Source of the DNA: DATJPD01 sp035506575 | GTDB taxonomy: Bacteria; Pseudomonadota; Alphaproteobacteria; CACIAM-22H2 | Direction of reading: 5' to 3' | Assembly: GCA_035506575.1 (NCBI GenBank) | Contig: DATJPD010000049.1 | Location: 28,273 to 92,272 of the forward strand | Length of the DNA: 64,000 nucleotides | Shown here: positions 40,539-48,866 of the stretch, piece after piece | Layout: each line of letters begins with the position of its first letter | How positions within the stretch are numbered: the first letter of the stretch is position 1 | Notes under the pieces: generated by a model | Databases searched by the model: none | Seen by the model: only the letters and a program-made list of their open reading frames with translations | What the model was told of the DNA's origin: nothing | Position numbers and translations under genes: made by a program

Positions 40539-40829
40539 ATGCTTCCCGTCCTCGAGCTGATCGATACCATCATCAACCTGTACATCTGGGCGCTGATCAT
40601 TTCAGCGATCCTGTCGTGGCTGATCGCCTTCAATGTGATCAACAGCCACAACCGGGTCGTGTACACGGTGGGCGATTTCCTGTACCGCATCACCGAGCCG
40701 GCGCTGCGGCCGATCCGGCGCTTCGTGCCGCTCATGGGCGGCGTCGATATCTCCCCGGTGGTGCTGATCCTTCTCTTGTGGTTCATCCGCCGGGTCCTGT
40801 GGGTCGACATCGCACCGGCCCTGATGTGA
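40539..40829 (+). CDS. yggT: YggT-family membrane protein
   Basis: Small inner-membrane protein of 96 residues with two hydrophobic regions. The segments LYIWALIISAILSWL, ITEPALRPIRRFVP and GGVDISPVVLILLLWF are characteristic of YggT. Family members are linked to ion homeostasis or cell division, but the role is not settled. It precedes yggU (DUF167) and folD, an order common in Alphaproteobacteria. Confidence 0.92.
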   Translation: MLPVLELIDTIINLYIWALIISAILSWLIAFNVINSHNRVVYTVGDFLYRITEPALRPIRRFVPLMGGVDISPVVLILLLWFIRRVLWVDIAPALM

Positions 40830-40847
40830 GGCCGCTTGGCCGGCCCC

Positions 40848-41138
40848 ATGGCCGTGACGCGCGACGGCGTCCTCGTGACGGTCAAGGTGACCCCGCGCGC
40901 ACGGCGTGAAGGCGTGGAGCCGGCAGGACCGGATGCAGCCTTGCGGGTACGCGTGACGGAAGCTCCGGAATCGGGCAAGGCAAACGCAGCCGTGCTGGCA
41001 CTCCTCGCGCGTTACTGGCGGGTCCCGAAAGCGAGCCTCGCAATGGTCACTGGCAGCAGCAGCCGCATCAAGCGCATTCTCGTGCGCGGCGAGCCATGCG
41101 TCCTATTGACCCAGCTCAAAGGCGGCCCGGCGCCATGA
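40848..41138 (+). CDS. yggU: DUF167 family protein (YggU)
   Basis: Protein of about 96 residues of the DUF167/YggU family. Hallmarks are VKVTPRARREGV, LRVRVTEAPESGKANAAVLALLA and VTGSSSRIKRILV. The function is unknown. The ATG at 40848 was chosen; a TTG at 40836 lies nearer to a GAGG ribosome-binding site and is an alternative. It overlaps folD by four bases (ATGA). Confidence 0.9.
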   Translation: MAVTRDGVLVTVKVTPRARREGVEPAGPDAALRVRVTEAPESGKANAAVLALLARYWRVPKASLAMVTGSSSRIKRILVRGEPCVLLTQLKGGPAP

Positions 41139-42016
41139 GTGCCGCGCTGATCGACGGCAAGGCGGTCGCGGCCGACCTGCAGGCACGGCTGGCCGAGCGC
41201 GTGGCGCGGCTGCGCGCGCGACACAATGTCGTGCCCGGTCTCGCGGTCGTACTGGTCGGCGAGGACACGGCGAGCGACATCTACGTGCGCAGCAAGCTGC
41301 GCGCGAGCGACAAGGTGGGCCTGCGGTCGCTCGAGCACCGGCTGCCGGCGAGCACGAGCTCGACGGACCTCCTCAAGCTTTTGGACCGGTTGAACGCGGA
41401 CGAGGCGGTCGACGGCATTCTCGTTCAGCTGCCGCTGCCCCCGCATATCGACCCGACGCCCATCATCGATGCGATCCATCCGGACAAGGACGTCGACGGC
41501 TTCCACATCGTGAACGTCGGACGGCTCGCGGCCGGGCGGCCCGGTCTCGTGCCGTGCACGCCGCGCGCATGCGAGATCCTCTTGCGATCGGTCGGCACCG
41601 ATCTCGCTAGCGCGCATGCGGTGATCATCGGCCGCTCGCAGCTGGTCGGCCGGCCGATGGCGCAGCTTCTGCTGCGCGCCGACTGCACGGTCACGATCAC
41701 CCACACGAAGTCGCGCGGCCTCGCGGAATTGTGCCGCGGTGCCGACATCCTGGTCGCGGCGGCGGGCCAGGCGGAGCTGGTGCGCGGCGACTGGATCAAG
41801 CCAGGCGCGATCGTCATCGATGTCGGCATCAACCGTATCGCCGATGGCGGCAAGGGCCGAATCGTCGGCGACGTCGCCTTTGCCGAAGCGCTGCCGCGCG
41901 CCGCGGCGATCACGCCGGTGCCGGGTGGCGTCGGGCCGATGACTGTGGCGTGTCTGCTCGAGAACGGATTCGATGCGGCCTGCCGGCGGCGCGGGCTCGA
42001 TCCGGCGGCCATCTGA
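41135..42016 (+). CDS. folD: FolD bifunctional methylene-THF dehydrogenase/cyclohydrolase
   Basis: Enzyme of one-carbon metabolism of 293 residues that interconverts 5,10-methylene-THF and 10-formyl-THF with NADP. The catalytic Lys is in YVRSK, and the family signatures VDGILVQLPLP, IIGRSQLVGRPMAQLLL and TPVPGGVGPMT are all intact. It is translationally coupled to yggU. A candidate small RNA and its terminator lie just downstream on the opposite strand. Confidence 0.97.
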   Translation: MSAALIDGKAVAADLQARLAERVARLRARHNVVPGLAVVLVGEDTASDIYVRSKLRASDKVGLRSLEHRLPASTSSTDLLKLLDRLNADEAVDGILVQLPLPPHIDPTPIIDAIHPDKDVDGFHIVNVGRLAAGRPGLVPCTPRACEILLRSVGTDLASAHAVIIGRSQLVGRPMAQLLLRADCTVTITHTKSRGLAELCRGADILVAAAGQAELVRGDWIKPGAIVIDVGINRIADGGKGRIVGDVAFAEALPRAAAITPVPGGVGPMTVACLLENGFDAACRRRGLDPAAI

Positions 42017-42024
42017 GACGCCCG

Positions 42025-42101
42025 AAATAAAAGGGCCTCCGCGAGCGGGGGGAGATACGCGCGGAGGCCCTCACACCGGGCTCTTGCGAGCCGCGGTGAA
42101 C
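42025..42101 (-). ncRNA. Candidate FNR-regulated small RNA (about 77 nt)
   Basis: Read on the minus strand, this stretch has the full anatomy of an independent small RNA. A 5' hairpin pairs CACCG and GGCTC with GAGCC and CGGTG around a GCAA tetraloop (42074-42098). A terminator hairpin with 12 perfect base pairs follows (42071-42060 with 42043-42032), ending in TTTTATTTC. The terminator loop contains CTCCCCCC, a C-rich patch able to pair with Shine-Dalgarno sequences, a feature known from alphaproteobacterial sRNAs. Upstream, TATACA at 42114-42109 serves as -10, and a perfect FNR box is centred 41.5 bases from the predicted start at 42101. No protein frame fits. The alternative is a plain terminator for folD, but the U tract is on the wrong strand for that. 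Confidence 0.65.
42032..42071 (-). terminator. Rho-independent terminator of the candidate small RNA
   Basis: The 12-base arms AGGGCCTCCGCG and CGCGGAGGCCCT pair perfectly around a 16-base loop. On the minus strand the stem is followed by TTTTATTTC, which makes it an intrinsic terminator for minus-strand transcription. On the plus strand the hairpin is preceded by A-rich sequence and has no U tract after it, so it would stop folD transcripts only weakly. Confidence 0.75.
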
Positions 42102-42108
42102 GAACATG

Positions 42109-42149
42109 TGTATAGTGAGCCGGCGCCCTGCGGCCTTGATCTGGATCAA
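42109..42149 (-). promoter_or_regulatory. FNR box and -10 element of the candidate small RNA
   Basis: TTGATCTGGATCAA at 42136-42149 matches TTGAT-N4-ATCAA at every fixed position. On the minus strand the hexamer TATACA (42114-42109) follows at the distance expected for a class II FNR promoter, with the box centred at about -41.5 from a start at 42101. The box is symmetric and could also serve the deacetylase gene at 42202, but no good -10 is seen on that side. Confidence 0.72.
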
Positions 42150-42201
42150 CCGATAGCGAAAAATCTAGCCGCGAAAACAGCGCCTTGCTGCAAGGACATT
42201 C

Positions 42202-43104
42202 ATGAAGCTCAACCGGCACGATCGTTACGACTACAGCGCCCTTCCGGAGCGCCGGCCGTTCCGGTGGCCGGGGGACAAGCGGCTGGCCTTCTACGTGGCC
42301 CTCAACGTGGAGCATTTCACGTTCGGCAGCGGACTCGGGCATACGCCGACCGCACCGGCCCCGCCGCCCGACCAGCGCAACTATGCCTGGCGCGACTACG
42401 GGCTGCGCGTCGGCATCTGGCGCATCTTCGACCTCATGGACCGGCTCAAATGGCCGATGTGCCACCTCATCAATTCGACCGTGTGCGAGAACCATCCGCC
42501 GATCGTCGAGCGCATCAAGCAGCGCGACGACGACGTCATCGGACACGGGCGGACGAACTCGGAACGGCAGTCCGATCTCGACGAAGCGGGCGAGGAGACG
42601 CTCATCCGCGAGGCCACGACGGTGCTGGCGCAGACCTTCGGCCGGCGGCCGAAAGGCTGGATGGGGCCGTGGATCGCGGAAAGTGCCGTCACCCCCGACC
42701 TTCTGAAAGAGGCGGGCTACGACTTCGTCATGGACTGGCCGGCCGACGACCAGCCGTTCTGGATGCGCACCCGGTCGGGCCCGTTGCTGTCGGTGCCGTA
42801 CCCGATCGAGATCAACGACAGCCCGGCGATGCTGACCCGCATGCAGCCGGCGACCGACTTCGCGCAGATGATCATGGACCAGTTCGACACGATGCTGCGC
42901 CTGTCGGACAAGACGGCCCTCGTCTGCGGCGTGTCGCTCCACACCTTCTGTGTCGGCCAGCCGTTCCGTCTGGCGCAGCTGGAGCGGGCGCTCGCGTTCA
43001 TCACGGAGCACCCGCGGTTTTCCGACGTATGGGTGACGACGCCGACCGAGATCGCCGACTACGCGGCCGGACTGCCGGCGGGCGTGATCCCCGGGAGCGC
43101 CTGA
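42202..43104 (+). CDS. Polysaccharide deacetylase (PuuE-like branch)
   Basis: Protein of 300 residues with the NodB-type TIM-barrel fold. The second metal motif is in the variant form GHGRTNSERQ, and WMGPWIAES plus HTFCVGQPFRLAQLERAL are recognisable. The first motif (TFDD in classical enzymes) is not seen, which is usual for the PuuE/allantoinase-like branch. The substrate is therefore unlikely to be peptidoglycan or chitin; an amide or a ureide is more plausible. AAGGA precedes the ATG. The spacer to folD holds a candidate small RNA and an FNR box. Convergent with argG. Confidence 0.82.
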   Translation: MKLNRHDRYDYSALPERRPFRWPGDKRLAFYVALNVEHFTFGSGLGHTPTAPAPPPDQRNYAWRDYGLRVGIWRIFDLMDRLKWPMCHLINSTVCENHPPIVERIKQRDDDVIGHGRTNSERQSDLDEAGEETLIREATTVLAQTFGRRPKGWMGPWIAESAVTPDLLKEAGYDFVMDWPADDQPFWMRTRSGPLLSVPYPIEINDSPAMLTRMQPATDFAQMIMDQFDTMLRLSDKTALVCGVSLHTFCVGQPFRLAQLERALAFITEHPRFSDVWVTTPTEIADYAAGLPAGVIPGSA

Positions 43105-43110
43105 GGCGGG

Positions 43111-44331
<1,221 letters not shown>

Positions 44332-44360
44332 GAATATCTCTAACCCAGGAAATTGCGGGA

Positions 44361-44383
44361 TTTTCGCGAAGGGTCCGCGAAAA
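44361..44383 (-). promoter_or_regulatory. Inverted repeat in the argG leader
   Basis: TTTTCGCG and CGCGAAAA form perfect 8-bp arms around seven bases, 30 bases before the argG start. It could be an operator or a leader hairpin. It does not match the ArgR box of Gammaproteobacteria. No leader peptide rich in arginine codons was found. Confidence 0.45.
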
Positions 44384-44461
44384 CCGGCCGGAGTATAGGG
44401 GCTGCCGCCCACACCGCAAGCGGCGCGTGGCCTACTCTATGACTCTAGGAGGAGGCAATCG

Positions 44462-44932
44462 GTGAAACGACTTGTGATCGTGATTTTGGCGCTCCTCGCC
44501 GCGCCTGCCAGCGCGAGGGCCGCCGATCTGGCCTGCATCAGCACGACCTTCAATCTGCTGTCCCCGAACGACAAGGTCTGTGTCAGCGCGTTCGAGGACC
44601 CCGAGGTGCCAGGCGTCGTCTGCCACATCTCGCAGGCGCGCAAGGGCGGCTGGGGTCAGGCCCTCGGCCTCAACGAGGACCCGTCGAATTTCTCGGTCGC
44701 GTGCCGCCAGACCGGCCCGATCACCGTCGACCTGTCGGCCTTGCATGACCGCGAGGAGGTATTCACGCAACGAACGAGCATCTTCTTCAAGAAGACACGC
44801 ATCTATCGCCTGCTCGACCGGCCGCACAACACGCTCGTCTATCTGGCCATCAGCTCGAAAATCATCAACGGCTCGCCCGCGAATGCGATCAGCACCGTGC
44901 CGATCATGCCGTGGGGAGCGGCGCAGAAATGA
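44462..44932 (+). CDS. creA: CreA family protein
   Basis: Periplasmic protein of 156 residues of the CreA family. After a signal peptide (VIVILALLAAPASARA) comes LACISTTFNLLSPNDKVCVSAFEDPEVPGVVCHIS and later RTSIFFKKTRIYRLLDRPHNTLVYLAISSK in family alignment; the short landmarks NDKVCVSAFEDPEV and FFKKTRIYR are shown by this sequence. Its function is not known. The start is a GTG at 44462, supported by the strong ribosome-binding site AGGAGG. Its stop overlaps the start of a small cysteine-rich frame by four bases. Confidence 0.9.
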   Translation: MKRLVIVILALLAAPASARAADLACISTTFNLLSPNDKVCVSAFEDPEVPGVVCHISQARKGGWGQALGLNEDPSNFSVACRQTGPITVDLSALHDREEVFTQRTSIFFKKTRIYRLLDRPHNTLVYLAISSKIINGSPANAISTVPIMPWGAAQK

Positions 44933-45087
44933 TCGACGAGACCGGCTGCCAGGCGTGTGATTTCCCCAAACACTCCCGGCGCCAAGTCGCCACAGACGGC
45001 TATCGGAACTGCGCAAAAATCCCGCCCTGCGTCAGTTACACACAGAAAACCCTTATCTGGCAGGCACTTATCCACACCCTCGAATAA
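44929..45087 (+). CDS. Small four-cysteine ORF coupled to creA
   Basis: Candidate protein of 52 residues, below the usual length limit of gene finders. Its ATG overlaps the creA stop as ATGA, the classical arrangement for translational coupling. It contains a CxxC pair (ETGCQACDFP, Cys 7 and 10) and two more cysteines (Cys 28 and 34 in NCAKIPPCV), a spacing compatible with a small zinc site. It has no signal peptide. The codon use becomes AT-richer towards the end. It could also be a chance frame. Confidence 0.45.
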   Translation: MIDETGCQACDFPKHSRRQVATDGYRNCAKIPPCVSYTQKTLIWQALIHTLE

Positions 45088-45118
45088 ACTCGTAAAATCC
45101 TTTTTATTCAATGCTTTA

Positions 45119-45147
45119 TTGCCGTTTTCTCGAATCGAATTTAATAT
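45119..45147 (+). promoter_or_regulatory. Sigma-70 promoter in AT-rich spacer
   Basis: TTGCCG at 45119-45124 and TAATAT at 45142-45147 are separated by exactly 17 bases, inside the most AT-rich 100 bases of the window. The predicted start at about 45154 would give a 70-base leader for the small membrane protein gene at 45223. Confidence 0.5.
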
Positions 45148-45222
45148 TTCTTAAGCACTGCTATGTGAATATTAACTGTCGCAACAAGCTCCCTGTCCGC
45201 GGGGGTGGGAACGGAGAGAGCC

Positions 45223-45387
45223 ATGGCGGAGATGATCGTCGTCTTTTACGCAGTCGTCGGCGGCCTGCTCGGGCTGTGGATCTGCTGTCACGGACCAGTG
45301 AAGCCCGACAACATGGTGCGGGCGAGCGCGCTGTTGTGCGTCGTGCTGCTCTGGCCGTTCTTCGTGCTGCACACGCTGCGCTCCTGA
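45223..45387 (+). CDS. Small membrane protein of unknown function
   Basis: Protein of 54 residues with two hydrophobic segments (MIVVFYAVVGGLLGLWICC and the segment ASALLCVVLLWPFFVLHTL) joined by a short polar loop, so probably a two-helix hairpin in the inner membrane. GGAGAG precedes the ATG at 45223. I do not recognise the family. It has its own promoter candidate in the AT-rich spacer upstream. Confidence 0.6.
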   Translation: MAEMIVVFYAVVGGLLGLWICCHGPVKPDNMVRASALLCVVLLWPFFVLHTLRS

Positions 45388-45569
45388 TTTCGGCGCAGAC
45401 GTCCCACCGAAAAGAAGTTCAGCAGCTTCGCGAACGCCGCGGCAAAAGCGCGCGCACGCAACGTGTGCGCCTGCGCGACGCAGAGATCAAAGATTACGGC
45501 AGGAATTCCCTCGCGCAGGAAGCGTTCGCGCTCGGCGGCGAACGGCACGCCGCCCGAGGCCGCGACCAT
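45288..45569 (-). CDS. Possible small protein directly after the DUF1127 gene
   Basis: Frame of 93 codons whose ATG touches the stop of the DUF1127 gene (TGAATG). The first 60 codons fill a spacer that otherwise has no gene and have the G/C-rich third positions of local genes. The segment QAHTLRARAFAAAFAKLLNFF looks like an amphipathic helix. The last 33 codons run antisense to the small membrane protein and have poor coding character. No family is recognised. Confidence 0.35.
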   Translation of the reverse strand: MVAASGGVPFAAERERFLREGIPAVIFDLCVAQAHTLRARAFAAAFAKLLNFFSVGRLRRNQERSVCSTKNGQSSTTHNSALARTMLSGFTGP

Positions 45570-45803
45570 TCAACGCCCCCGCCAATGCCACAACGGCCGG
45601 CCCGCTTCGCGGATCGCGTCGACGCGGCTGATACCGATGTCGCGCAATTCGCGATCGTTCAGGGACAGCAGCTGGGCGCGTTCCTGGGCCGCTCGCTTGA
45701 GATCGCCGAGGGCTGCCGCCAGCTGGCCGGCGGCGCGGACGAACACGGGGATCCAGGGGGTGTGACGCGGCTTCGGGGCGGCTTTCGCAATCGCGCCAAT
45801 CAT
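45570..45803 (-). CDS. DUF1127 protein
   Basis: Protein of 77 residues with the C-terminal DUF1127 motif LLSLNDRELRDIGISRVDAIRE. Short DUF1127 proteins of Alphaproteobacteria bind RNA in studied cases and affect phosphate and carbon metabolism and sRNA turnover. ATG at 45803 is used; an upstream in-frame ATG at 45818 is possible. It is divergent from a GcvA-type LysR gene, a common pairing, and an inverted repeat lies between them. Confidence 0.88.
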   Translation of the reverse strand: MIGAIAKAAPKPRHTPWIPVFVRAAGQLAAALGDLKRAAQERAQLLSLNDRELRDIGISRVDAIREAGRPLWHWRGR

Positions 45804-45819
45804 GTTAGATTTCCTCATA

Positions 45820-45835
45820 TATCGGGCGTCCGATA
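45820..45835. promoter_or_regulatory. Inverted repeat between DUF1127 and LysR genes
   Basis: TATCGG and CCGATA are separated by GCGT and form a 16-base dyad, 17 bases upstream of the DUF1127 start and 90 bases upstream of the LysR start. This is where a LysR-type regulator would bind to control itself and its divergent target. Confidence 0.5.
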
Positions 45836-45924
45836 CGAACGCTCTTCCATCGCTAATGATTGTCGCGTGTGCAGCGGACGACAAACGATGCTTTCTCTCC
45901 CTTCGACTTACGAAAACTAATCCG

Positions 45925-46917
45925 ATGCTGATTCGCCGTCTGCCGGCCCTCAACGCGCTGCGCGCCTTCGAAGCCGCGGCGCGTCACCTGAGCTTCAGCG
46001 CCGCCGCCACGGAGCTGCACGTCACACCGGCGGCAATCAGCCACCAGATCAAGGCGCTCGAGGACGATCTCGGCGTGAAGCTGTTCCGGCGTCTGAATCG
46101 GGAAGTGCAGCTGACCGACGCGGGTCAGGCGTGCCTGCCGGGCCTGCGCGACGGGTTCGACCGCATCACCGAGGCGGTGGGATTGGCCCTGCGCCAGGAT
46201 GCCGGTGGCATCCTGACCGTGAGCTCGTCTCCGGGGGTCGCCGCCAAGTTCCTGGTGCCGCGGGTCGAGAAATTCCGCACCTTGCATCCGGACATCGATC
46301 TGCGCGTGGATGCATCCATGCATCTGGTCGACTTCGCGCGCGAGAACGTGCACGTGGCGCTGCGCTACGGCCGCGGCAACTATCCAGGCCTCAACGTGAA
46401 ACTCCTCATGAAGAGCGAGGTGATGCCGGTGTGCGCGCCGTCGCTGCTGCGCGGCCTGCATCCGCTGCGCGAGCCGCGCGATCTGCGTCACCATATGCTG
46501 ATCCACGACGAGACCCTCGCGCAGGATCCGAGCTGCCCGGACTGGGCGATGTGGCTGCGGGCGGCCGGAGTCGAGGGCGTCGACAGCCACCGCGGTCTCC
46601 GCTTCAACCAGATCGCGCTGGCGCTCGATGCGGCGATCGCCGGCCGCGGCGTGGTGCTGGCGCGCAATGTATTCGCGGCCGACGACCTGGCCGCCGGGCG
46701 CCTGGTGCGGCTGTTCGACGCAGCGACACCGGCGGATTTCGCCGTCTATGTGGTGACGCCGCCGGCCTCGGCGGCGCTGCCGAAGGTGAAGGCGTTTTGC
46801 GACTGGGTGACCGCGGAAGCGCAGGAGATGACCGCGCCACGGTCAAAGCCGGCCCGGCTCAGATCGGCGGCGAAGGCAAAAAAGCCGGCCGGCAACGGCC
46901 GGGCGGCGCGGGCCTAA
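45925..46917 (+). CDS. LysR-family regulator, GcvA type
   Basis: Protein of 330 residues. The helix-turn-helix domain begins at LPALNALRAFEAAARHLSFSAAA, the GcvA-subgroup form, followed by the effector domain. The C-terminal 30 residues are a lysine- and arginine-rich tail (KPARLRSAAKAKKPAGNG), unusual for LysR proteins. The ATG at 45925 fits the subgroup N-terminus. It is divergent from DUF1127 and overlaps rlmN by four bases at the 3' end, convergent. Confidence 0.92.
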   Translation: MLIRRLPALNALRAFEAAARHLSFSAAATELHVTPAAISHQIKALEDDLGVKLFRRLNREVQLTDAGQACLPGLRDGFDRITEAVGLALRQDAGGILTVSSSPGVAAKFLVPRVEKFRTLHPDIDLRVDASMHLVDFARENVHVALRYGRGNYPGLNVKLLMKSEVMPVCAPSLLRGLHPLREPRDLRHHMLIHDETLAQDPSCPDWAMWLRAAGVEGVDSHRGLRFNQIALALDAAIAGRGVVLARNVFAADDLAAGRLVRLFDAATPADFAVYVVTPPASAALPKVKAFCDWVTAEAQEMTAPRSKPARLRSAAKAKKPAGNGRAARA

Positions 46918-48083
46918 GTCGCCGCCGCCTTGCTCCGCCGCACCCGCTCGCTGTCCGACTTGAGCTGACCGCACGCGGCCATGATGTCGCGGCCGCGCGG
47001 AGTGCGGACGGGCGAGATATACCCCGCCTTCATCAAAACGGCGGCGAACGCCTCGATCGCCTCATCGGTCGAGCATTCGTAGGGAGCGCCGGGCCACGGG
47101 TTGAACGGGATCAGGTTCACCTTCGCGGGAATGCCGGCCAGGAGCCGCACGAGCTGCCGCGCCTCGGCGGGCGAGTCGTTGATGCCCTTGAGCATGACGT
47201 ATTCGAAGGTGATGCGGCGCGCGTTGCTCAGGCCCGGATAGTCGCGGCAGGCGGCCAGGAGCTCGTCGATCGGGTATTTGCGGTTGAGCGGCACCAGCAC
47301 GTCGCGCAGCTCATCGGTCACCGCGTGCAGCGACACCGCGAGCATCACGTTGATCTCCTCGCCGCAGCGGCGGATCATCGGCACCACGCCCGACGTCGAC
47401 AGCGTGATCTTGCGGCGCGAGATCGCGAGCCCGGCCGGATCCATGACGATCCTGAGCGCCTTGGCGACATTGTCGAAATTGAACAGAGGCTCGCCCATCC
47501 CCATCATGACGAGGTTGGTGAGCTTGCGCCCGGTCTCGGGCGCCGGCCACTCGCCGAATACGTCGCGGCAGGCCATGACCTGGCCCACGATTTCCGCCGG
47601 CGTCAGGTTACGCACGAGCTTCTGGGTGCCGGTGTGGCAGAACTTGCACGACAGCGTGCAGCCCACCTGGCTCGACACGCACAACGTGCCGCGATCCTCC
47701 TCCGGGATGTGGACGCACTCGGCTTCCTGCCCGTCGAGGAAGCGCAGCAGCCATTTCTGCGTACCGTCGACCGAGTGCTGCCGGCGCACCGGCTCGGGCC
47801 GGCCGATGACGAAGCGCTCCGCGAGCTGGGTGCGGAACGCCTTCGACAGGTCGGTCATGCCCTCGAACGAGGTGGCGCCGCGGACGTAGATCCACTGCCA
47901 GAGCTGGCGCGCGCGGAACGGCGGCGCGTCCAGGGCCGCGAGCTCGGCCGCCAGTTCTTCGCGCGAAAGGCCTAAGAGCTCACGACGGCCGCCCGGGATC
48001 TCGGGCGCGGGCAGGGCCGTTTTCGGCTCGAAGATCGCCGGATCGGCCACATCGAGCGGTGCAGTATCCATGGACGTGCTCAT
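46914..48083 (-). CDS. rlmN: Dual-specificity RNA methyltransferase RlmN
   Basis: Radical SAM enzyme of 389 residues that forms m2A2503 in 23S rRNA and m2A37 in some tRNAs. The cluster motif is CTLSCKFC (CxxxCxxC), the substrate-loop region is HTGTQKLVRNL, and the resolving Cys is in DIMAACGQL near the C-terminus. The N-terminal helical domain is present. An IalB-family gene lies upstream on the same strand after 21 bases. Confidence 0.96.
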   Translation of the reverse strand: MSTSMDTAPLDVADPAIFEPKTALPAPEIPGGRRELLGLSREELAAELAALDAPPFRARQLWQWIYVRGATSFEGMTDLSKAFRTQLAERFVIGRPEPVRRQHSVDGTQKWLLRFLDGQEAECVHIPEEDRGTLCVSSQVGCTLSCKFCHTGTQKLVRNLTPAEIVGQVMACRDVFGEWPAPETGRKLTNLVMMGMGEPLFNFDNVAKALRIVMDPAGLAISRRKITLSTSGVVPMIRRCGEEINVMLAVSLHAVTDELRDVLVPLNRKYPIDELLAACRDYPGLSNARRITFEYVMLKGINDSPAEARQLVRLLAGIPAKVNLIPFNPWPGAPYECSTDEAIEAFAAVLMKAGYISPVRTPRGRDIMAACGQLKSDSERVRRSKAAAT

Positions 48084-48104
48084 GAGGCCCCATAGTAGGC
48101 CCGC

Positions 48105-48722
48105 TTACGGCATACCGCACGCCTTGCCGATCTCGCCATAGGCCTTGGAAAAACCGGCGAGGGCGAACGTGTCCGTCGTCTTGGCGTCCTTTGCCGAGGC
48201 ACCTTGCACCTTGAGCGTCTTGCCGTTTTTCATCGCGGTCACGATCGCCTTGTCTGCCGCCGGGTCCTGCGCCCAGGCCGCGTCGGGGTCGACGTCGGGC
48301 CGGGTGAAGAATTGGAACTTCTTGCCGTCGATATCGACGGCGACCGTCTCGCCCTTCTTATATGGGTAGCCGGCCTGGAAACTCACCTCGTCGCGGCGCT
48401 TGATCGCCGGACGGTGGGTGATCGTCAGCATCACGTCGCCGCGCTTCACGGCCTTCGGTTCCGACGAGGCAGGGCGGGCGAACATGTAGCAGATCTTGCT
48501 GCCCGACTGCACGAGCTCGACCGACGTCCACGCCTCATACTTCCCGAGCTCTTTGGGGGCCGGGAGAGACTCCGGTTTCGCGGCCGCTGCCGGCGCGTCC
48601 TTCTTGGGCGCGGGCTTCTGGGCAAGCGCCGGGCCCGCACCGAGGACCGCAAGGCTCAGCGCGGTCAGCGCGCAAAAAAGCCGCGGTGCGGCGGAAAATT
48701 GTTGGGAGGGTTGCGCCATCAT
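48105..48722 (-). CDS. Invasion-associated locus B (IalB) family protein
   Basis: Periplasmic protein of 205 residues. A signal peptide (LFCALTALSLAVLGAGPALAQ) precedes an alanine- and proline-rich linker and the IalB domain, seen in WTSVELVQSGSKICYMFARP and the later VTAMKNGKTLKVQGASAKDAK segment. The family helps envelope integrity or host invasion in Bartonella; in free-living Alphaproteobacteria the role is unclear. Two ATGs at 48722 and 48719 are equally possible. It precedes rlmN with 21 bases between. Confidence 0.88.
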   Translation of the reverse strand: MMAQPSQQFSAAPRLFCALTALSLAVLGAGPALAQKPAPKKDAPAAAAKPESLPAPKELGKYEAWTSVELVQSGSKICYMFARPASSEPKAVKRGDVMLTITHRPAIKRRDEVSFQAGYPYKKGETVAVDIDGKKFQFFTRPDVDPDAAWAQDPAADKAIVTAMKNGKTLKVQGASAKDAKTTDTFALAGFSKAYGEIGKACGMP

Positions 48723-48866
48723 CGATCCACCGTCCACCGAATCGCCGAACCGGCTTGTCCGCGCGTATGCCATGGCATGCGCGCATGGTCAATCCGCGGT
48801 TGGTTGATGTCCGAACGGTGATGCCGACGAAAGTGGGCTTTTTTAGGGTGAGTCGGCCGCGGCGGG

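Noticed and set aside
48826..48846. T-run after GGGC as a terminator on the plus strand
   Set aside because: No plus-strand gene lies upstream and the preceding bases do not form a stable stem.
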